From contig NZ_JAERSE020000001.1 of NCBI RefSeq assembly GCF_016735585.2, forward strand, positions 372,001-436,000: a DNA stretch of 64,000 bases. Direction: 5' to 3'. Every line of letters starts with the position of its first letter. Position 1 is the first letter of the stretch. The stretch is from Chryseobacterium tagetis (GTDB lineage: Bacteria > Bacteroidota > Bacteroidia > Flavobacteriales > Weeksellaceae). The notes below the pieces were generated by a model. The model had not been told where the DNA came from. It did no database searches and saw only the letters and a program-made list of their open reading frames with translations. Of this stretch, positions 1 through 8,637 are shown in pieces. Both the position numbers and the translations under genes were made by a program.

Positions 1-212
1 TGGATCATCCATTTGTACAAGCGGGATTGGAAATTGGCAGGACAACTTACGGTTCACCAACTTCATCTGACCAGGCGATCATTCCTTGTACTTCAGTGAA
101 AATCGGTCCCGGCGACAGCAGGCGTTCTCACACCGCGGATGAATTTATTTTCATTGAAGAAATTGCGGAGGGAATTGAGATTTACATCAAGATTCTGGAG
201 AAAATTTTATAA
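1..212 (+). CDS. argE: Acetylornithine deacetylase, C-terminal end (partial, cut by window edge)
   Basis: The reading frame is open from base 3 to the stop at 210-212, so this is the last ~69 residues of a gene that begins outside the window. The segment with GPGDSRRSHTADEFI is the C-terminal signature of M20-family N-acetylornithine or N-acetylcitrulline deacetylases; the His in SRRSHTADE is a conserved metal-site residue of the family. It would release ornithine or citrulline in cytoplasmic arginine synthesis. argH follows on the same strand, which supports the arginine assignment, although 448 bases separate them. Whether the substrate is acetylornithine or acetylcitrulline cannot be told from this fragment. 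Confidence 0.85.
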   Translation, partial: DHPFVQAGLEIGRTTYGSPTSSDQAIIPCTSVKIGPGDSRRSHTADEFIFIEEIAEGIEIYIKILEKIL

Positions 213-660
213 GCTGGAAGTTAGTTGGAAGTTTGATGATGGAGGTTTGTAAACCGACCTAGGAAACGGAGGCGTTAAGAAAATTAATTCTGTGAACGTT
301 AAGAAAATTCTTCTGTTTGAAGCGCGAGACAAATATTGAGATGAAAAACCAATTGCTGAGTTCGCGCAAGTTTTAGAATTTTTAGAGAACAGAAATGATT
401 TTTAGCCGGAGTTTCCAAGTCTTGAACTTTTGTTTCTTTTGTTTCAAGACAAAAGAAATTTAGAAAAAAAATAGTTATTTTTTTTACTGTTTTGACCTTA
501 CTCAGCAGACGATGAAGTTTGAATATTTTTAATAAAGATTTATGCAAGAATTAATGTTAAAAATGAAAGACTTTAAAAATGTGGAAATGTTTAAAGTTGC
601 AGAAATAGAAAATGGGTTCTGCTGAGTTGTCAAAATAGATTAAATTTTTAAAGAAAGAAT
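213..660. repeat. Gene-free argE-argH gap with repeat-like, decayed sequence
   Basis: No convincing gene lies here. The 13-base block CGTTAAGAAAATT occurs at 273-285 and again at 297-309. A 9-bp perfect hairpin pairs TTTCTTTTG (433-441) with CAAAAGAAA (450-458). The surrounding text looks like the dispersed, decayed repeat sequence commonly found between genes in Chryseobacterium-type genomes; that family assignment is from memory and not tested. The argH promoter should lie near the right end, but I see no clear TTG/TAnnTTTG pair. Confidence 0.4.
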
Positions 661-1965
661 ATGAAAAAAATATGGCAGAAAGACGATAATGCCACCAATA
701 TATTAGTTAATCAATTTACAGTCGGGAAGGATCTTGACTTTGATGAGCGTTTGGCGAAATACGATGTCAAAGGTTCGATGGCGCACTGTAAAATGTTGGC
801 AGAAGTTGGAATTATTTCCAATGAAGAATCGAAGCAGATGGTATCTGTTTTAGCAGAGATTTTAGAAGATATAGAAAACGGAATTTTTGAAATTGATAAA
901 AGTGCGGAAGATATTCATTCGCAGGTGGAATCCATTTTAATTGAAAAATTAGGCGATACAGGAAAGAAAATTCATACCGCAAGATCACGTAATGATCAGG
1001 TTTTATTGGATATTAAACTGTATTTAGTGGATGAAATCCGTGAAATTACAGCATTGACGGATGAATTTTTTCAGATATTAATCAAACTGGCGGAACAGCA
1101 TAAAAATGTTTTACTTCCGGGATATACCCATTTACAGATTGCAATGCCTTCCTCATTTGGATTGTGGTTTGGAGCGTATGCCGAAGCGTTGTTGGATGAT
1201 GTCGAAATGTTATTTTCAGTAAAAAATATCATTAATAAAAATCCATTAGGTTCTGCAGCGGGGTATGGTTCATCTTTCCCGATTGATCGTGAGAGTACGA
1301 CGTATAACTTAGGGTTTCAGTCTATGAATTATAATTCCGTTTACGCTCAGATGACGCGTGGAAAGTCGGAGAAAATGCTGTCGATGGCAATGGCGACTTT
1401 GGCGGGAACCTTGGGCAAATTTTCTTATGATGTATGTCTGTATTTGAGCCAGAATTTTGATTTTATCAGTTTCCCTAAAGAATTTACGACGGGAAGCAGT
1501 ATCATGCCTCACAAGAAAAATCCGGATATTTTTGAATTGGTTCGTGCGCGTTGCAACAGAATTCAGGCGTTGCCCAATGAGTTTATTTTGTTGACAAATA
1601 ATCTTCCTTCTGGGTATCACCGAGATATGCAGCTGACGAAAGAAATTCTTTTCCCGGCAATTGACTCATTAAAGGAATGTTTGGCAATTTTAAATTATAC
1701 ATTACCCAATATTCAGGTGAAAGACGGAATTCTGGAGGATGAAAAGTACAAATACCTTTTCAGCGTAGAGAAAATTAATGAAGAAGTAAAAAATGGAAGT
1801 TCATTCCGTGATGCTTATGTAAAAGTGGGGCAGGAGATTGAAAATAATGAGTTTGATTTTGAAATAGGAAATCTGAATCATACCCATCAGGGAAGTATCG
1901 GGAATCTGTGTCTGGATAAAATAGAATATCAGTTTAATAAACTGAAAAATAAATTATTGGGTTGA
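661..1965 (+). CDS. argH: Argininosuccinate lyase
   Basis: Splits argininosuccinate to arginine and fumarate, the last step of arginine synthesis, as a cytoplasmic homotetramer. The protein has 434 residues, slightly short of the usual 450-470. Family landmarks are in order: HTARSRND near 105-112, GYTHLQ at 154-159, and the fumarase/aspartase superfamily signature GSSIMPHKKNP at 278-288, whose serine is the catalytic base loop. The start ATGAAAAAAATATGG is the first Met in the frame and is preceded by an A-rich stretch, as usual in this phylum. It lies downstream of argE on the same strand and converges with an Lrp-type regulator gene. Confidence 0.96.
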   Translation: MKKIWQKDDNATNILVNQFTVGKDLDFDERLAKYDVKGSMAHCKMLAEVGIISNEESKQMVSVLAEILEDIENGIFEIDKSAEDIHSQVESILIEKLGDTGKKIHTARSRNDQVLLDIKLYLVDEIREITALTDEFFQILIKLAEQHKNVLLPGYTHLQIAMPSSFGLWFGAYAEALLDDVEMLFSVKNIINKNPLGSAAGYGSSFPIDRESTTYNLGFQSMNYNSVYAQMTRGKSEKMLSMAMATLAGTLGKFSYDVCLYLSQNFDFISFPKEFTTGSSIMPHKKNPDIFELVRARCNRIQALPNEFILLTNNLPSGYHRDMQLTKEILFPAIDSLKECLAILNYTLPNIQVKDGILEDEKYKYLFSVEKINEEVKNGSSFRDAYVKVGQEIENNEFDFEIGNLNHTHQGSIGNLCLDKIEYQFNKLKNKLLG

Positions 1966-1975
1966 TTTTATTTTA

Positions 1976-2042
1976 AACCATTAAGAGAGTTAAGGAATTA
2001 AGATTCTTATTTAAGCTAAACTTTTTAACTATCTTAATGGTT
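1976..2042. terminator. Long palindrome between convergent genes, probable bidirectional terminator
   Basis: AACCATTAAGAGAGTTAA (1976-1993) pairs with TTAACTATCTTAATGGTT (2025-2042): 18 bp with one mismatch around a 31-base loop. It sits between the convergent ends of argH and the Lrp-type gene. The core ACCATTAAG followed by AATTAAG also occurs inside the inverted repeat at 18631-18753, so this may be a dispersed palindromic repeat that serves as terminator. Confidence 0.6.
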
Positions 2043-2052
2043 CAATCCAATT

Positions 2053-2514
2053 TTAATCCAAATCAATCTTAAATTTCGTAGATTTTTTTACCTCATGAAG
2101 AACAATAGAACTGTGGTATTGCCCGATATTAGGAATATTTGAAATCACATTGACGGCGAATTCATTATAAGAATTGATGTCCTTTGCAATGATCTTCAAC
2201 ATATAGTCATATTCACCGGAAAGACTGATGATTTCCTGAACTTCATCATGTTTACCAATGTTTTTCTCGAATGTTTCTAAAACCTTTTGAGATTGCTCTT
2301 TTAAACGGACATTACAATAAACGACGATATTCAAACCTAGTTTTTCACGGTTTAAAAGACCTACATATTTCTCGATAATTCCGTTTTTCTCCAATTGCTT
2401 GATTCTTTCATAGGTTGGAGTAAAGGTAAGACCAATTCTTTCTGAAATTTCTTTTACAGATAAAGTGGAGTCTTCCTGAATTATGCTGAGAATCATTCTG
2501 TCTTTTAAATCCAT
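2053..2514 (-). CDS. Lrp/AsnC-family transcriptional regulator
   Basis: A 153-residue DNA-binding protein of the feast/famine family. Residues 1-60 form the winged helix-turn-helix (MDLKDRMILSIIQEDSTLS then EISERIGLT), and residues ~65-150 form the RAM ligand-binding/oligomerisation domain with the usual GEYDYMLKI segment. Such proteins bind amino acids or related ligands and act as octamers or dimers. The gene is divergent from the pyrB leader promoter, with about 110 bases between them, so it could control either itself or the pyr genes. No ligand can be assigned. Confidence 0.9.
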   Translation of the reverse strand: MDLKDRMILSIIQEDSTLSVKEISERIGLTFTPTYERIKQLEKNGIIEKYVGLLNREKLGLNIVVYCNVRLKEQSQKVLETFEKNIGKHDEVQEIISLSGEYDYMLKIIAKDINSYNEFAVNVISNIPNIGQYHSSIVLHEVKKSTKFKIDLD

Positions 2515-2600
2515 ATAATAATGTTGAGTTGTAACAAAAATAATATTTAAAAATGAAAATAACGAGAGATTACTATTTTTTAATCTAAATCAGATTTTAG

Positions 2601-2632
2601 TTTTGTCGGTTTGTAAAATTGTTGTATCTTTG
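2601..2632 (+). promoter_or_regulatory. Bacteroidota-type promoter of the pyrB leader
   Basis: TTTTG (2601-2605) and TATCTTTG (2625-2632), a match to TAnnTTTG, are separated by 19 bases, the expected spacing for the phylum's primary sigma factor. Transcription should begin around 2636-2638, almost at the leader ORF start at 2639. Confidence 0.75.
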
Positions 2633-2638
2633 CACCTA

Positions 2639-2707
2639 ATGAATAAGACAGTATTTATATCATTAGAATTACCGGGCGTAGACGCCCTTTACGATATTTA
2701 TTTATAG
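2639..2707 (+). CDS. Candidate pyrB leader peptide (22 residues)
   Basis: A short ORF beginning ATGAATAAGACAG encodes 22 residues (MNKTVFISLELPGVDALYDI followed by two more) and stops at TAG 2705-2707, one base before the 5' arm of an intrinsic terminator. Its ATG lies 7 bases after the promoter -7 box, so the RNA would be nearly leaderless. The last third of the ORF is U-rich and follows a GC-rich hairpin (2674-2687). A ribosome reaching the stop would cover the terminator's left arm. This geometry matches the known enterobacterial pyrBI leader, but the peptide is not similar in sequence as far as I can tell; translation is inferred. Confidence 0.55.
   Translation: MNKTVFISLELPGVDALYDIYL
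2674..2687 (+). promoter_or_regulatory. Candidate RNA-polymerase pause hairpin in the pyrB leader
   Basis: GGGCG (2674-2678) pairs with CGCCC (2683-2687) around a 4-base loop, making a compact GC hairpin. It is followed by the U-rich tract TTTACGATATTTATTTATAG (2688-2707), where polymerase would slow when UTP is scarce. The function is inferred from position. Confidence 0.5.
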
Positions 2708-2708
2708 T

Positions 2709-2738
2709 AAGCGAAGATATTTTCTTCGCTTTTTTTTT
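2709..2738 (+). terminator. Intrinsic terminator acting as pyrB attenuator
   Basis: AAGCGAAGA (2709-2717) pairs perfectly with TCTTCGCTT (2723-2731) around a 5-base loop, followed by eight T (2731-2738). It lies after the promoter and leader ORF but 18 bases before the pyrB start, so it can only attenuate pyrB transcription. Confidence 0.85.
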
Positions 2739-2756
2739 GTAAAAAATTAAGATATT

Positions 2757-3647
2757 ATGTTTACAATTACAGAACTAAGCACCGAGAGAATCAACAGTAT
2801 AGTAACAGAAGCACTGGCTTTTGCAAACGGAAAAACTGCCAAAATTGAAGGAGAAGTTTTTTGCTCAAATCTTTTCTTTGAAGACAGTACAAGAACGAAA
2901 ACAAGTTTTGATATTGCCGAAAGAAAATTAGGATTACAGGTCGTTCCTTTCGATGCTTCCCATAGTTCGGTAAACAAAGGTGAAAGTCTTTATGATACGG
3001 TAAGAACACTTGAAAGTCTTGGAGTAAATCTTGTGGTGATAAGAGATAAAAAAGACCGGTATTTTGATGAATTAGATAATATTAAAATTCCAGTAATCAA
3101 CGGAGGAGACGGAACAGGAAACCATCCTTCCCAATGTATGCTGGATTTGATGACAATCTATCAGGAATTTGGAAAATTTGAAGGCTTAAAAGTAGGAATT
3201 GTAGGAGATGTAAAACACAGCCGCGTTGCCAATTCAAATGCAGAAGCATTAAGAAGATTAGGAGCAAAAGTATATTTCTCAGGACCTGAAGACTGGTTTG
3301 ATGAAGGAGCATTAATCAACGGAACGTATTTAAGTGTTGATGAATTAATTGCAGAGGTTGATGTATTAATGTTATTAAGAATTCAACATGAAAGACACGA
3401 TGCAAAGATGAGTTTCTCAGCTTCAGATTACCACAGAAAATATGGTTTGACGAAAGAAAGAGAAAAAGCAATGAAAAAAGAAGCTATCATTATGCATCCT
3501 GCTCCCATCAACAGAGGTGTAGAAATTGATACAGACTTGGTTGAATGTGAACGTTCAAGAGTATTCAAGCAAATGCAGAACGGAGTTTTCGCAAGAATGG
3601 CAATTTTAAAAGAAGCCTTGGAAAAAGAAGGATATACTTTTAAATAA
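2757..3647 (+). CDS. pyrB: Aspartate carbamoyltransferase catalytic subunit
   Basis: Joins carbamoyl phosphate and aspartate to N-carbamoyl-aspartate, the first committed pyrimidine step, in the cytoplasm. The 296-residue protein carries the carbamoyl-phosphate loop STRTKTSF (44-51), HPSQ (123-126), the HSRVANSN segment (154-161) and [11 protein letters not shown] (247-257). The closest pattern I recognise is the Bacillus-type PyrB, which works without a PyrI regulatory subunit; no pyrI is visible here. carA and carB follow, which fits a pyrimidine operon. STRTK is shared with ornithine transcarbamylases, but the HPAPINRG box and the context decide for PyrB. Expression is probably set by the attenuator upstream. 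Confidence 0.95.
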   Translation: MFTITELSTERINSIVTEALAFANGKTAKIEGEVFCSNLFFEDSTRTKTSFDIAERKLGLQVVPFDASHSSVNKGESLYDTVRTLESLGVNLVVIRDKKDRYFDELDNIKIPVINGGDGTGNHPSQCMLDLMTIYQEFGKFEGLKVGIVGDVKHSRVANSNAEALRRLGAKVYFSGPEDWFDEGALINGTYLSVDELIAEVDVLMLLRIQHERHDAKMSFSASDYHRKYGLTKEREKAMKKEAIIMHPAPINRGVEIDTDLVECERSRVFKQMQNGVFARMAILKEALEKEGYTFK

Positions 3648-3687
3648 GAGCCAAGTAAAAAGATAAAAGTTAAAAGTAAAAAAGCAC

Positions 3688-3747
3688 TCAAATTCCCCTT
3701 CTTTGGAGGGGTGGCGAAAATTCAAAGAATTTTTGACGGGGTGGTTT
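3688..3747. repeat. Dispersed-repeat-like sequence between pyrB and carA
   Basis: The 175-base gap contains CCCCT (3695-3699) and AGGGG (3707-3711) arms and a following GACGGGGTGGTTT segment. The wording resembles a short intergenic repeat that I have often seen in flavobacterial genomes, which is memory and not a search result. No gene or clear promoter is visible in the gap, so carA may be read from the pyrB transcript. Confidence 0.35.
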
Positions 3748-3822
3748 AAAAAAGAAAGATCATCAAACTAAAAGATGATTAAAAGAATAAAATAGAAAGT
3801 AAAAGAAAATCTAAATAAAAAA

Positions 3823-4896
3823 ATGAAGAAAAAGTTAATACTGGAGTCCGGTGAAGTGTTTCATGGAGAAGGTTTCGGAACAGAATTGGAAACTGCCGGA
3901 GAAGTAGTTTTCAATACCGGAATGACAGGGTATCAAGAACTGATTTCTGACCCGTCTTATTGTGGGCAGATTGTTTGTATGACCTATCCGCTTATCGGAA
4001 ACTATGGGATTAATAGAGATGATTATGAGAGTATTGAGCCGGCTATCAAAGGTCTTATCGTAAAAGAGCTTTGTGATTTGCCTTCAAATTTCCGTACTCA
4101 GATTACTTTAGATGAATTATTTAAAAGAAAAAACCTTTCAGGGATTTCAGGAATCGATACAAGAAGACTGACAAGAATTCTTCGTAACTACGGAGTGGTG
4201 AAAGGAAAAATTGTAAACGCTGATGCTGATGAAAGCACAGTAGTTGCAGAATTAAAATCTACAAACTTCCCTACCAACCAGGTAGAGCAGGTTTCTACAA
4301 AGACTCCTTACGCAAATCCGGGAAGAGGTTTAAAAGTAGTATTGGTAGATTTTGGTTCAAAATTAGGAATTATCAGAGAATTATCTCAAAGAAACTGCGA
4401 TATTACGGTAGTTTCTCAAGATGTAACTGCAGAGGAAATTTTGCTAATGAATCCAGATGGAGTAATGTTGTCAAACGGTCCTGGAGATCCTGAAGATAAC
4501 CAACAAGCTCTTGAAATGATTAATGGGATCCTTGGAAAAGTTCCAATTTTCGGAATCTGTTTAGGACATCAGTTAATTGGATTGGCTTGTGGAGCAAAAA
4601 CGTTCAAATTAAAATTCGGACACAGAGGAGGAAATCACCCTGTATTGGATTTAGAGAAAAACAAAGTGGCAATCACTTCCCAAAACCACGGTTACGCAGT
4701 GGATCAGGAAAGTTTAAAAGGAACAGATTTAATTGAAACACACATCGCACTGAACGACAGAACAAACGAAGGTCTGAAACACAAACTTCACCCTTGTTTC
4801 TCAGTTCAGTACCACCCGGAAGCAAGTCCAGGTCCTGAAGATGCGAACTACTTATTTGATGAGTTCATTGAATTGATGGAAAACTTTAAGAAATAG
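3823..4896 (+). CDS. carA: Carbamoyl-phosphate synthase, small (glutaminase) subunit
   Basis: Hydrolyses glutamine and channels ammonia to CarB for carbamoyl-phosphate synthesis, feeding both pyrimidine and arginine routes. Residues 1-150 are the CPSase small-chain N-terminal domain (FNTGMTGYQE near 30-39). The C-terminal half is a class I glutamine amidotransferase with catalytic Cys246 in GICLGHQL and the His331/Glu333 pair in HPEAS. Length (357 residues) is normal. It lies downstream of pyrB and upstream of carB on the same strand. A foreign-looking small gene separates it from carB. Confidence 0.97.
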   Translation: MKKKLILESGEVFHGEGFGTELETAGEVVFNTGMTGYQELISDPSYCGQIVCMTYPLIGNYGINRDDYESIEPAIKGLIVKELCDLPSNFRTQITLDELFKRKNLSGISGIDTRRLTRILRNYGVVKGKIVNADADESTVVAELKSTNFPTNQVEQVSTKTPYANPGRGLKVVLVDFGSKLGIIRELSQRNCDITVVSQDVTAEEILLMNPDGVMLSNGPGDPEDNQQALEMINGILGKVPIFGICLGHQLIGLACGAKTFKLKFGHRGGNHPVLDLEKNKVAITSQNHGYAVDQESLKGTDLIETHIALNDRTNEGLKHKLHPCFSVQYHPEASPGPEDANYLFDEFIELMENFKK

Positions 4897-4898
4897 AA

Positions 4899-4927
4899 CC
4901 AAGAGCCAAGACGCAAGAATCAAGATT
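4899..4927. repeat. Left inverted repeat flanking the S23-like gene
   Basis: CCAAGAGCCAAGA (4899-4911) is the exact reverse complement of TCTTGGCTCTTGG at 5301-5313, and further CAAGA units follow it (CAAGAAT, CAAGATT). The repeats begin three bases after the carA stop. Confidence 0.7.
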
Positions 4928-4939
4928 AATAGAATACAG

Positions 4940-5290
4940 ATGCACAATTTTGAAAAACTACTTTTTTGGCAAAAATCGATAGTGTTAGCTAAAAGTGTTT
5001 ATTTAGCTTGTCAAAAAATTAGTAATGATGAGAAGTTTGGATTAATTTCTCAAATTAAAAGAAGTGTAGTTTCTATTCCATCAAATATTGCTGAAGGTTC
5101 TGGTAGAAATAGTAACAAAGAATTTAATCATTTTTTAGCAATTGCTTTGGGTTCTGCCTTTGAATTGCAAACTCAACTTATTCTGGTGAGGGAATTAAAT
5201 CTTTTGCCTCAAGAAAAGGTAAGTATTTTATTAAATGATCTTTCTGAAGTTCAGAGAATGATTTATTCATTTAAAAATAATTTAAAATAA
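4940..5290 (+). CDS. Four-helix-bundle protein of the S23/23S rRNA-intervening-sequence family
   Basis: The 116-residue helical protein carries the family signature SIPSNIAEGSGR (about 46-57) followed by a long helix with FNHFLAIALGSAFELQTQL. Relatives are encoded inside 23S rRNA intervening sequences of spirochaetes and, more distantly, as the Avd accessory proteins of diversity-generating retroelements; a basic four-helix bundle suggests nucleic-acid binding, but the cellular role of stand-alone copies is unknown. It is inserted between carA and carB, two genes normally adjacent, and is bracketed by inverted CCAAGAGCCAAGA-type repeats. This layout suggests that gene and repeats moved in together. 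It would be transcribed with the car genes. Confidence 0.85.
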   Translation: MHNFEKLLFWQKSIVLAKSVYLACQKISNDEKFGLISQIKRSVVSIPSNIAEGSGRNSNKEFNHFLAIALGSAFELQTQLILVRELNLLPQEKVSILLNDLSEVQRMIYSFKNNLK

Positions 5291-5293
5291 AAG

Positions 5294-5332
5294 TCTAGAA
5301 TCTTGGCTCTTGGCTCTAGAATCTTGACTCTC
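5294..5332. repeat. Right inverted repeat flanking the S23-like gene
   Basis: TCTAGAATCTTGG and TCTAGAATCTTGA are near-direct copies, and TCTTGGCTCTTGG (5301-5313) is the exact inverted copy of 4899-4911. The repeats end shortly before the carB start at 5347. Confidence 0.7.
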
Positions 5333-5346
5333 TAATAAAAAGAAAA

Positions 5347-8300
5347 ATGGCAAAACGTACAGATATAAAAACAATTTTAGTAATCGGTTCAGGACCTATC
5401 ATCATCGGTCAGGCGGCGGAATTTGATTACGCAGGAACGCAGGCTTGCCTGTCTTTGAGAGAAGAAGGCTACAAGGTAATTTTGATTAACTCAAACCCTG
5501 CAACGATTATGACGGATGTTGAAATCGCAGATAAAGTATATATCGAGCCGATTTCACTTCAGTTTGTAAGTCATATCATCAGAAAAGAACGTCCAGATGC
5601 ACTTTTACCAACGCTTGGAGGACAGACTGGTCTGAATATGGCGGTAGAATTGGAAAAATCAGGAATTCTTGAAGAATGTAAAGTTGAAGTATTGGGAACA
5701 AAACTTTCAGCGATCAACAGAGCAGAAGACAGAGATTTATTCCGTGAATTGATGAGAGAATTGAACGAGCCGGTTCCAGAATCTGATATCGTAAACACGG
5801 TAGAAGGAGCATTAAATTTTGCTGAAGAAATCGGATATCCTGTAATTGTTCGTCCTGCCTTCACCATGGGTGGAACAGGTGGAGGAATCGCTGCAACTGA
5901 AGCTGAATTAAAAGAAATTGCAGAATTAGGATTAAAGTACAGTCCTGTTACACAGTGTCTTATTGAAAGATCAATCGCAGGTTTCAAAGAAATTGAATAC
6001 GAAGTAATGCGTGATGCAAACGACAATGCAATTGTGGTTTGTAACATGGAAAATATAGATCCGGTTGGAGTTCACACAGGAGATTCAATCGTTGTGGCAC
6101 CTTCTCAGACGCTTTCTGACAGAGAATATCAGATGTTGAGAAATGCTTCCCTGAAAATCATCAGAGCTTTAGGAATTGAGGGTGGTTGTAATGTACAGTT
6201 GGCTTTAGACCCACATTCATTCAACTATTATATCATCGAGGTAAACCCGAGAGTTTCCCGTTCATCAGCTTTAGCATCAAAAGCAACTGGTTATCCGATT
6301 GCAAAAATTGCGGCAAAAATTGCGGTAGGATTAACTCTTGATGAAATCATGAATCCGGTTACAGGAACATCTTACGCTTGTTTCGAACCCGCTTTGGATT
6401 ATGTTGTAACTAAATTCCCAAGATTCCCGTTCGATAAATTCGAAACAGCAGACAGAAGATTATCTACGCAGATGAAAGCAACGGGTGAGGTAATGGCGAT
6501 TGGAAGAAATTTCGAAGAATCTTTACAAAAAGCAATCCGTTCTTTGGAAACTGGAATTAAACATATCGGTTTAAAAACTAAACAGGCTGCAGCTTTAACG
6601 GCAGAAGAAATTGAAAGAAGAATCAGAGTTTGTGATGACGAAAGATTGTTCATCATCGGTGATGCTTTAAGAAGAGGATACGATTGGGAACAAATCGTAG
6701 AATGGAGCAAAATCGATAAATTCTTCATCTGGAAAATCAAGAAATTAATTGATTTTGAAAAAGTTATCGCTGAAAACAAATTCAATAAAGATATTTTATT
6801 AGAAGCTAAGAAATTAGGTTTCGCAGATGTAAATATCGCAGTTCTTTGGAACGTAACAGAGCGTGAAGTTTTCAATTTCAGAAAAGAAAACGGAGTAATG
6901 CCGGTTTACAAAATGGTAGACACTTGCGCTGCGGAATTTGAATCTGAAACACCATATTTCTACGGAACTTACGAAGAAGAAAACGAAAGCGTTGCTTCTG
7001 ATAAAGAAAAAATCATCGTTCTTGGTTCTGGACCAATCAGAATCGGGCAAGGAGTTGAGTTTGATTATGCGACAGTTCACTCAGTTTGGGCAATCAAAGA
7101 GATGGGGTATGAAGCGATTATCATCAACAACAACCCTGAAACAGTTTCTACAGACTTCTCAATTTCAGATAAATTATATTTCGAGCCGTTGACGGAAGAA
7201 GATGTAATGAATATCATCGAATTGGAAAAACCAAAAGGTGTTGTGGTACAGTTCGGAGGTCAAACAGCAATTAACTTAGCTGATAAATTGGCAGCTCATG
7301 GAGTTCAGATTTTAGGAACTTCTTTGGAAGATTTAGACAGAGCCGAAAACAGAGATAAGTTTGAAAAAGCCCTTCAGGAAATGGGAATTCCTCAACCTTT
7401 AGGAAAAACTTCAACTTCAAAAGAAGAAGCAATAAAAATCGCTAACGAAATTGGTTATCCGGTTCTAGTTCGTCCAAGCTACGTTTTGGGAGGTAGAGCA
7501 ATGGAAATTGTTTACACAGAAGCAGAATTAGCTCATTACATGGAGTTTGCAGTAGATGCAAGTCCGGAACACCCGGTTTTGGTCGACAGATACATGGTCG
7601 GAAAAGAAATCGAAGTTGATGCAATCTGCGACGGTGAAACGGTAATCATTCCGGGAATTATGGAGCACATCGAAAGAGCGGGAGTTCACTCCGGAGACTC
7701 GATTGCAGTGTATCCTCCGCAAAATATTTCACAAAGCGAAGTTGAAACTTTGGTAGACTATACACAAAGATTGGCTAAAGGTTTGAAAGTAATTGGTTTA
7801 ATGAACATTCAGTACGTTCTTTTCGAAGGAAATGTATATGTAATCGAAGTAAATCCACGTTCATCGAGAACAGTTCCTTTCTTGTCTAAAATCACGGATG
7901 TTCCAATGGCAAACTTGGCAACAAAAGCAATTTTAGGTCAAAAATTAACCGATTTAGGATACAAAAACGGATTGGTTCCAAATAAAGAAGGTGTTTTCGT
8001 AAAAGTTCCTGTGTTCTCTTTCTCTAAATTAACGAAAGTTGATATCTCTTTAGGCCCGGAAATGAAGTCTACAGGAGAGGTTATGGGTAAAGACACGACT
8101 TTGGAAAAAGCGCTTTACAAAGGATTGGTTGCAGCAGGAAGAAAAGTTCCGATGCACGGTTCAATCTTGTTCACGGTAGCTGATAAACATAAGCAGGAAG
8201 CGGCCGATTTGGCAGCGAGATTCCATGAAGTTGGTTTCAGAATCTGGGCAACGGAAGGAACAGCAAAATTCTTCGAAGAAAAAGGAATTCCTTGTAAAAT

Positions 8301-8529
8301 AGGATACAAAATCGGAGAAGAGAGTGTAAACCTGATCGACCTGATTCAGAAAGGAAAGGTTCAGTATGTTGTGAACACGACTACAAAAGGAAAACAAGCC
8401 GAAAGAGACGGTTTCCAGATCAGAAGAATGAGTGTTGAAAACGGTGTTCCTTGTTTAACATCAATGGATACGGTTGAAGCAATCTTGAAAGTAATCGAAA
8501 GCATGAGTTTCAAAATGGAAACGATGTAA
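5347..8529 (+). CDS. carB: Carbamoyl-phosphate synthase, large subunit
   Basis: Builds carbamoyl phosphate from bicarbonate, ammonia and two ATP, with CarA as partner. The 1060-residue protein shows the expected internal duplication: [19 protein letters not shown] near the N-terminus and [19 protein letters not shown] near residue 560, each starting an ATP-grasp half, with NPATIMTD and NNPETVSTD in matching positions. The last ~125 residues form the methylglyoxal-synthase-like regulatory domain that in other bacteria binds UMP or IMP. A strong terminator follows, so this is the last gene of the pyr-car unit. The length is full and I see no damage. Confidence 0.98.
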   Translation: MAKRTDIKTILVIGSGPIIIGQAAEFDYAGTQACLSLREEGYKVILINSNPATIMTDVEIADKVYIEPISLQFVSHIIRKERPDALLPTLGGQTGLNMAVELEKSGILEECKVEVLGTKLSAINRAEDRDLFRELMRELNEPVPESDIVNTVEGALNFAEEIGYPVIVRPAFTMGGTGGGIAATEAELKEIAELGLKYSPVTQCLIERSIAGFKEIEYEVMRDANDNAIVVCNMENIDPVGVHTGDSIVVAPSQTLSDREYQMLRNASLKIIRALGIEGGCNVQLALDPHSFNYYIIEVNPRVSRSSALASKATGYPIAKIAAKIAVGLTLDEIMNPVTGTSYACFEPALDYVVTKFPRFPFDKFETADRRLSTQMKATGEVMAIGRNFEESLQKAIRSLETGIKHIGLKTKQAAALTAEEIERRIRVCDDERLFIIGDALRRGYDWEQIVEWSKIDKFFIWKIKKLIDFEKVIAENKFNKDILLEAKKLGFADVNIAVLWNVTEREVFNFRKENGVMPVYKMVDTCAAEFESETPYFYGTYEEENESVASDKEKIIVLGSGPIRIGQGVEFDYATVHSVWAIKEMGYEAIIINNNPETVSTDFSISDKLYFEPLTEEDVMNIIELEKPKGVVVQFGGQTAINLADKLAAHGVQILGTSLEDLDRAENRDKFEKALQEMGIPQPLGKTSTSKEEAIKIANEIGYPVLVRPSYVLGGRAMEIVYTEAELAHYMEFAVDASPEHPVLVDRYMVGKEIEVDAICDGETVIIPGIMEHIERAGVHSGDSIAVYPPQNISQSEVETLVDYTQRLAKGLKVIGLMNIQYVLFEGNVYVIEVNPRSSRTVPFLSKITDVPMANLATKAILGQKLTDLGYKNGLVPNKEGVFVKVPVFSFSKLTKVDISLGPEMKSTGEVMGKDTTLEKALYKGLVAAGRKVPMHGSILFTVADKHKQEAADLAARFHEVGFRIWATEGTAKFFEEKGIPCKIGYKIGEESVNLIDLIQKGKVQYVVNTTTKGKQAERDGFQIRRMSVENGVPCLTSMDTVEAILKVIESMSFKMETM

Positions 8530-8550
8530 TTTTCGGATGAAGATATTTTT

Positions 8551-8580
8551 AAAAAGCACCTTAAAAAGGTGCTTTTTTTT
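8551..8580 (+). terminator. Intrinsic terminator after carB
   Basis: AAAAAGCACCTT (8551-8562) pairs with AAGGTGCTTTTT (8566-8577) around an AAA loop, with the T-run continuing to 8580. Confidence 0.9.
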
Positions 8581-8637
8581 GTTTATAATATGACTAAAAT
8601 TTATAAATTAGAAAAAATAAATGACTAGCTTAAACAA

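Noticed and set aside
299..547. 82-residue minus-strand frame between argE and argH
   Set aside because: Composition is low complexity and it sits in repeat-like, decayed sequence with a hairpin; no family resemblance.
2757..3647. Ornithine carbamoyltransferase for this gene
   Set aside because: STRTK occurs in both, but HPAPINRG, the [10 protein letters not shown] segment and the carAB context match aspartate carbamoyltransferase.
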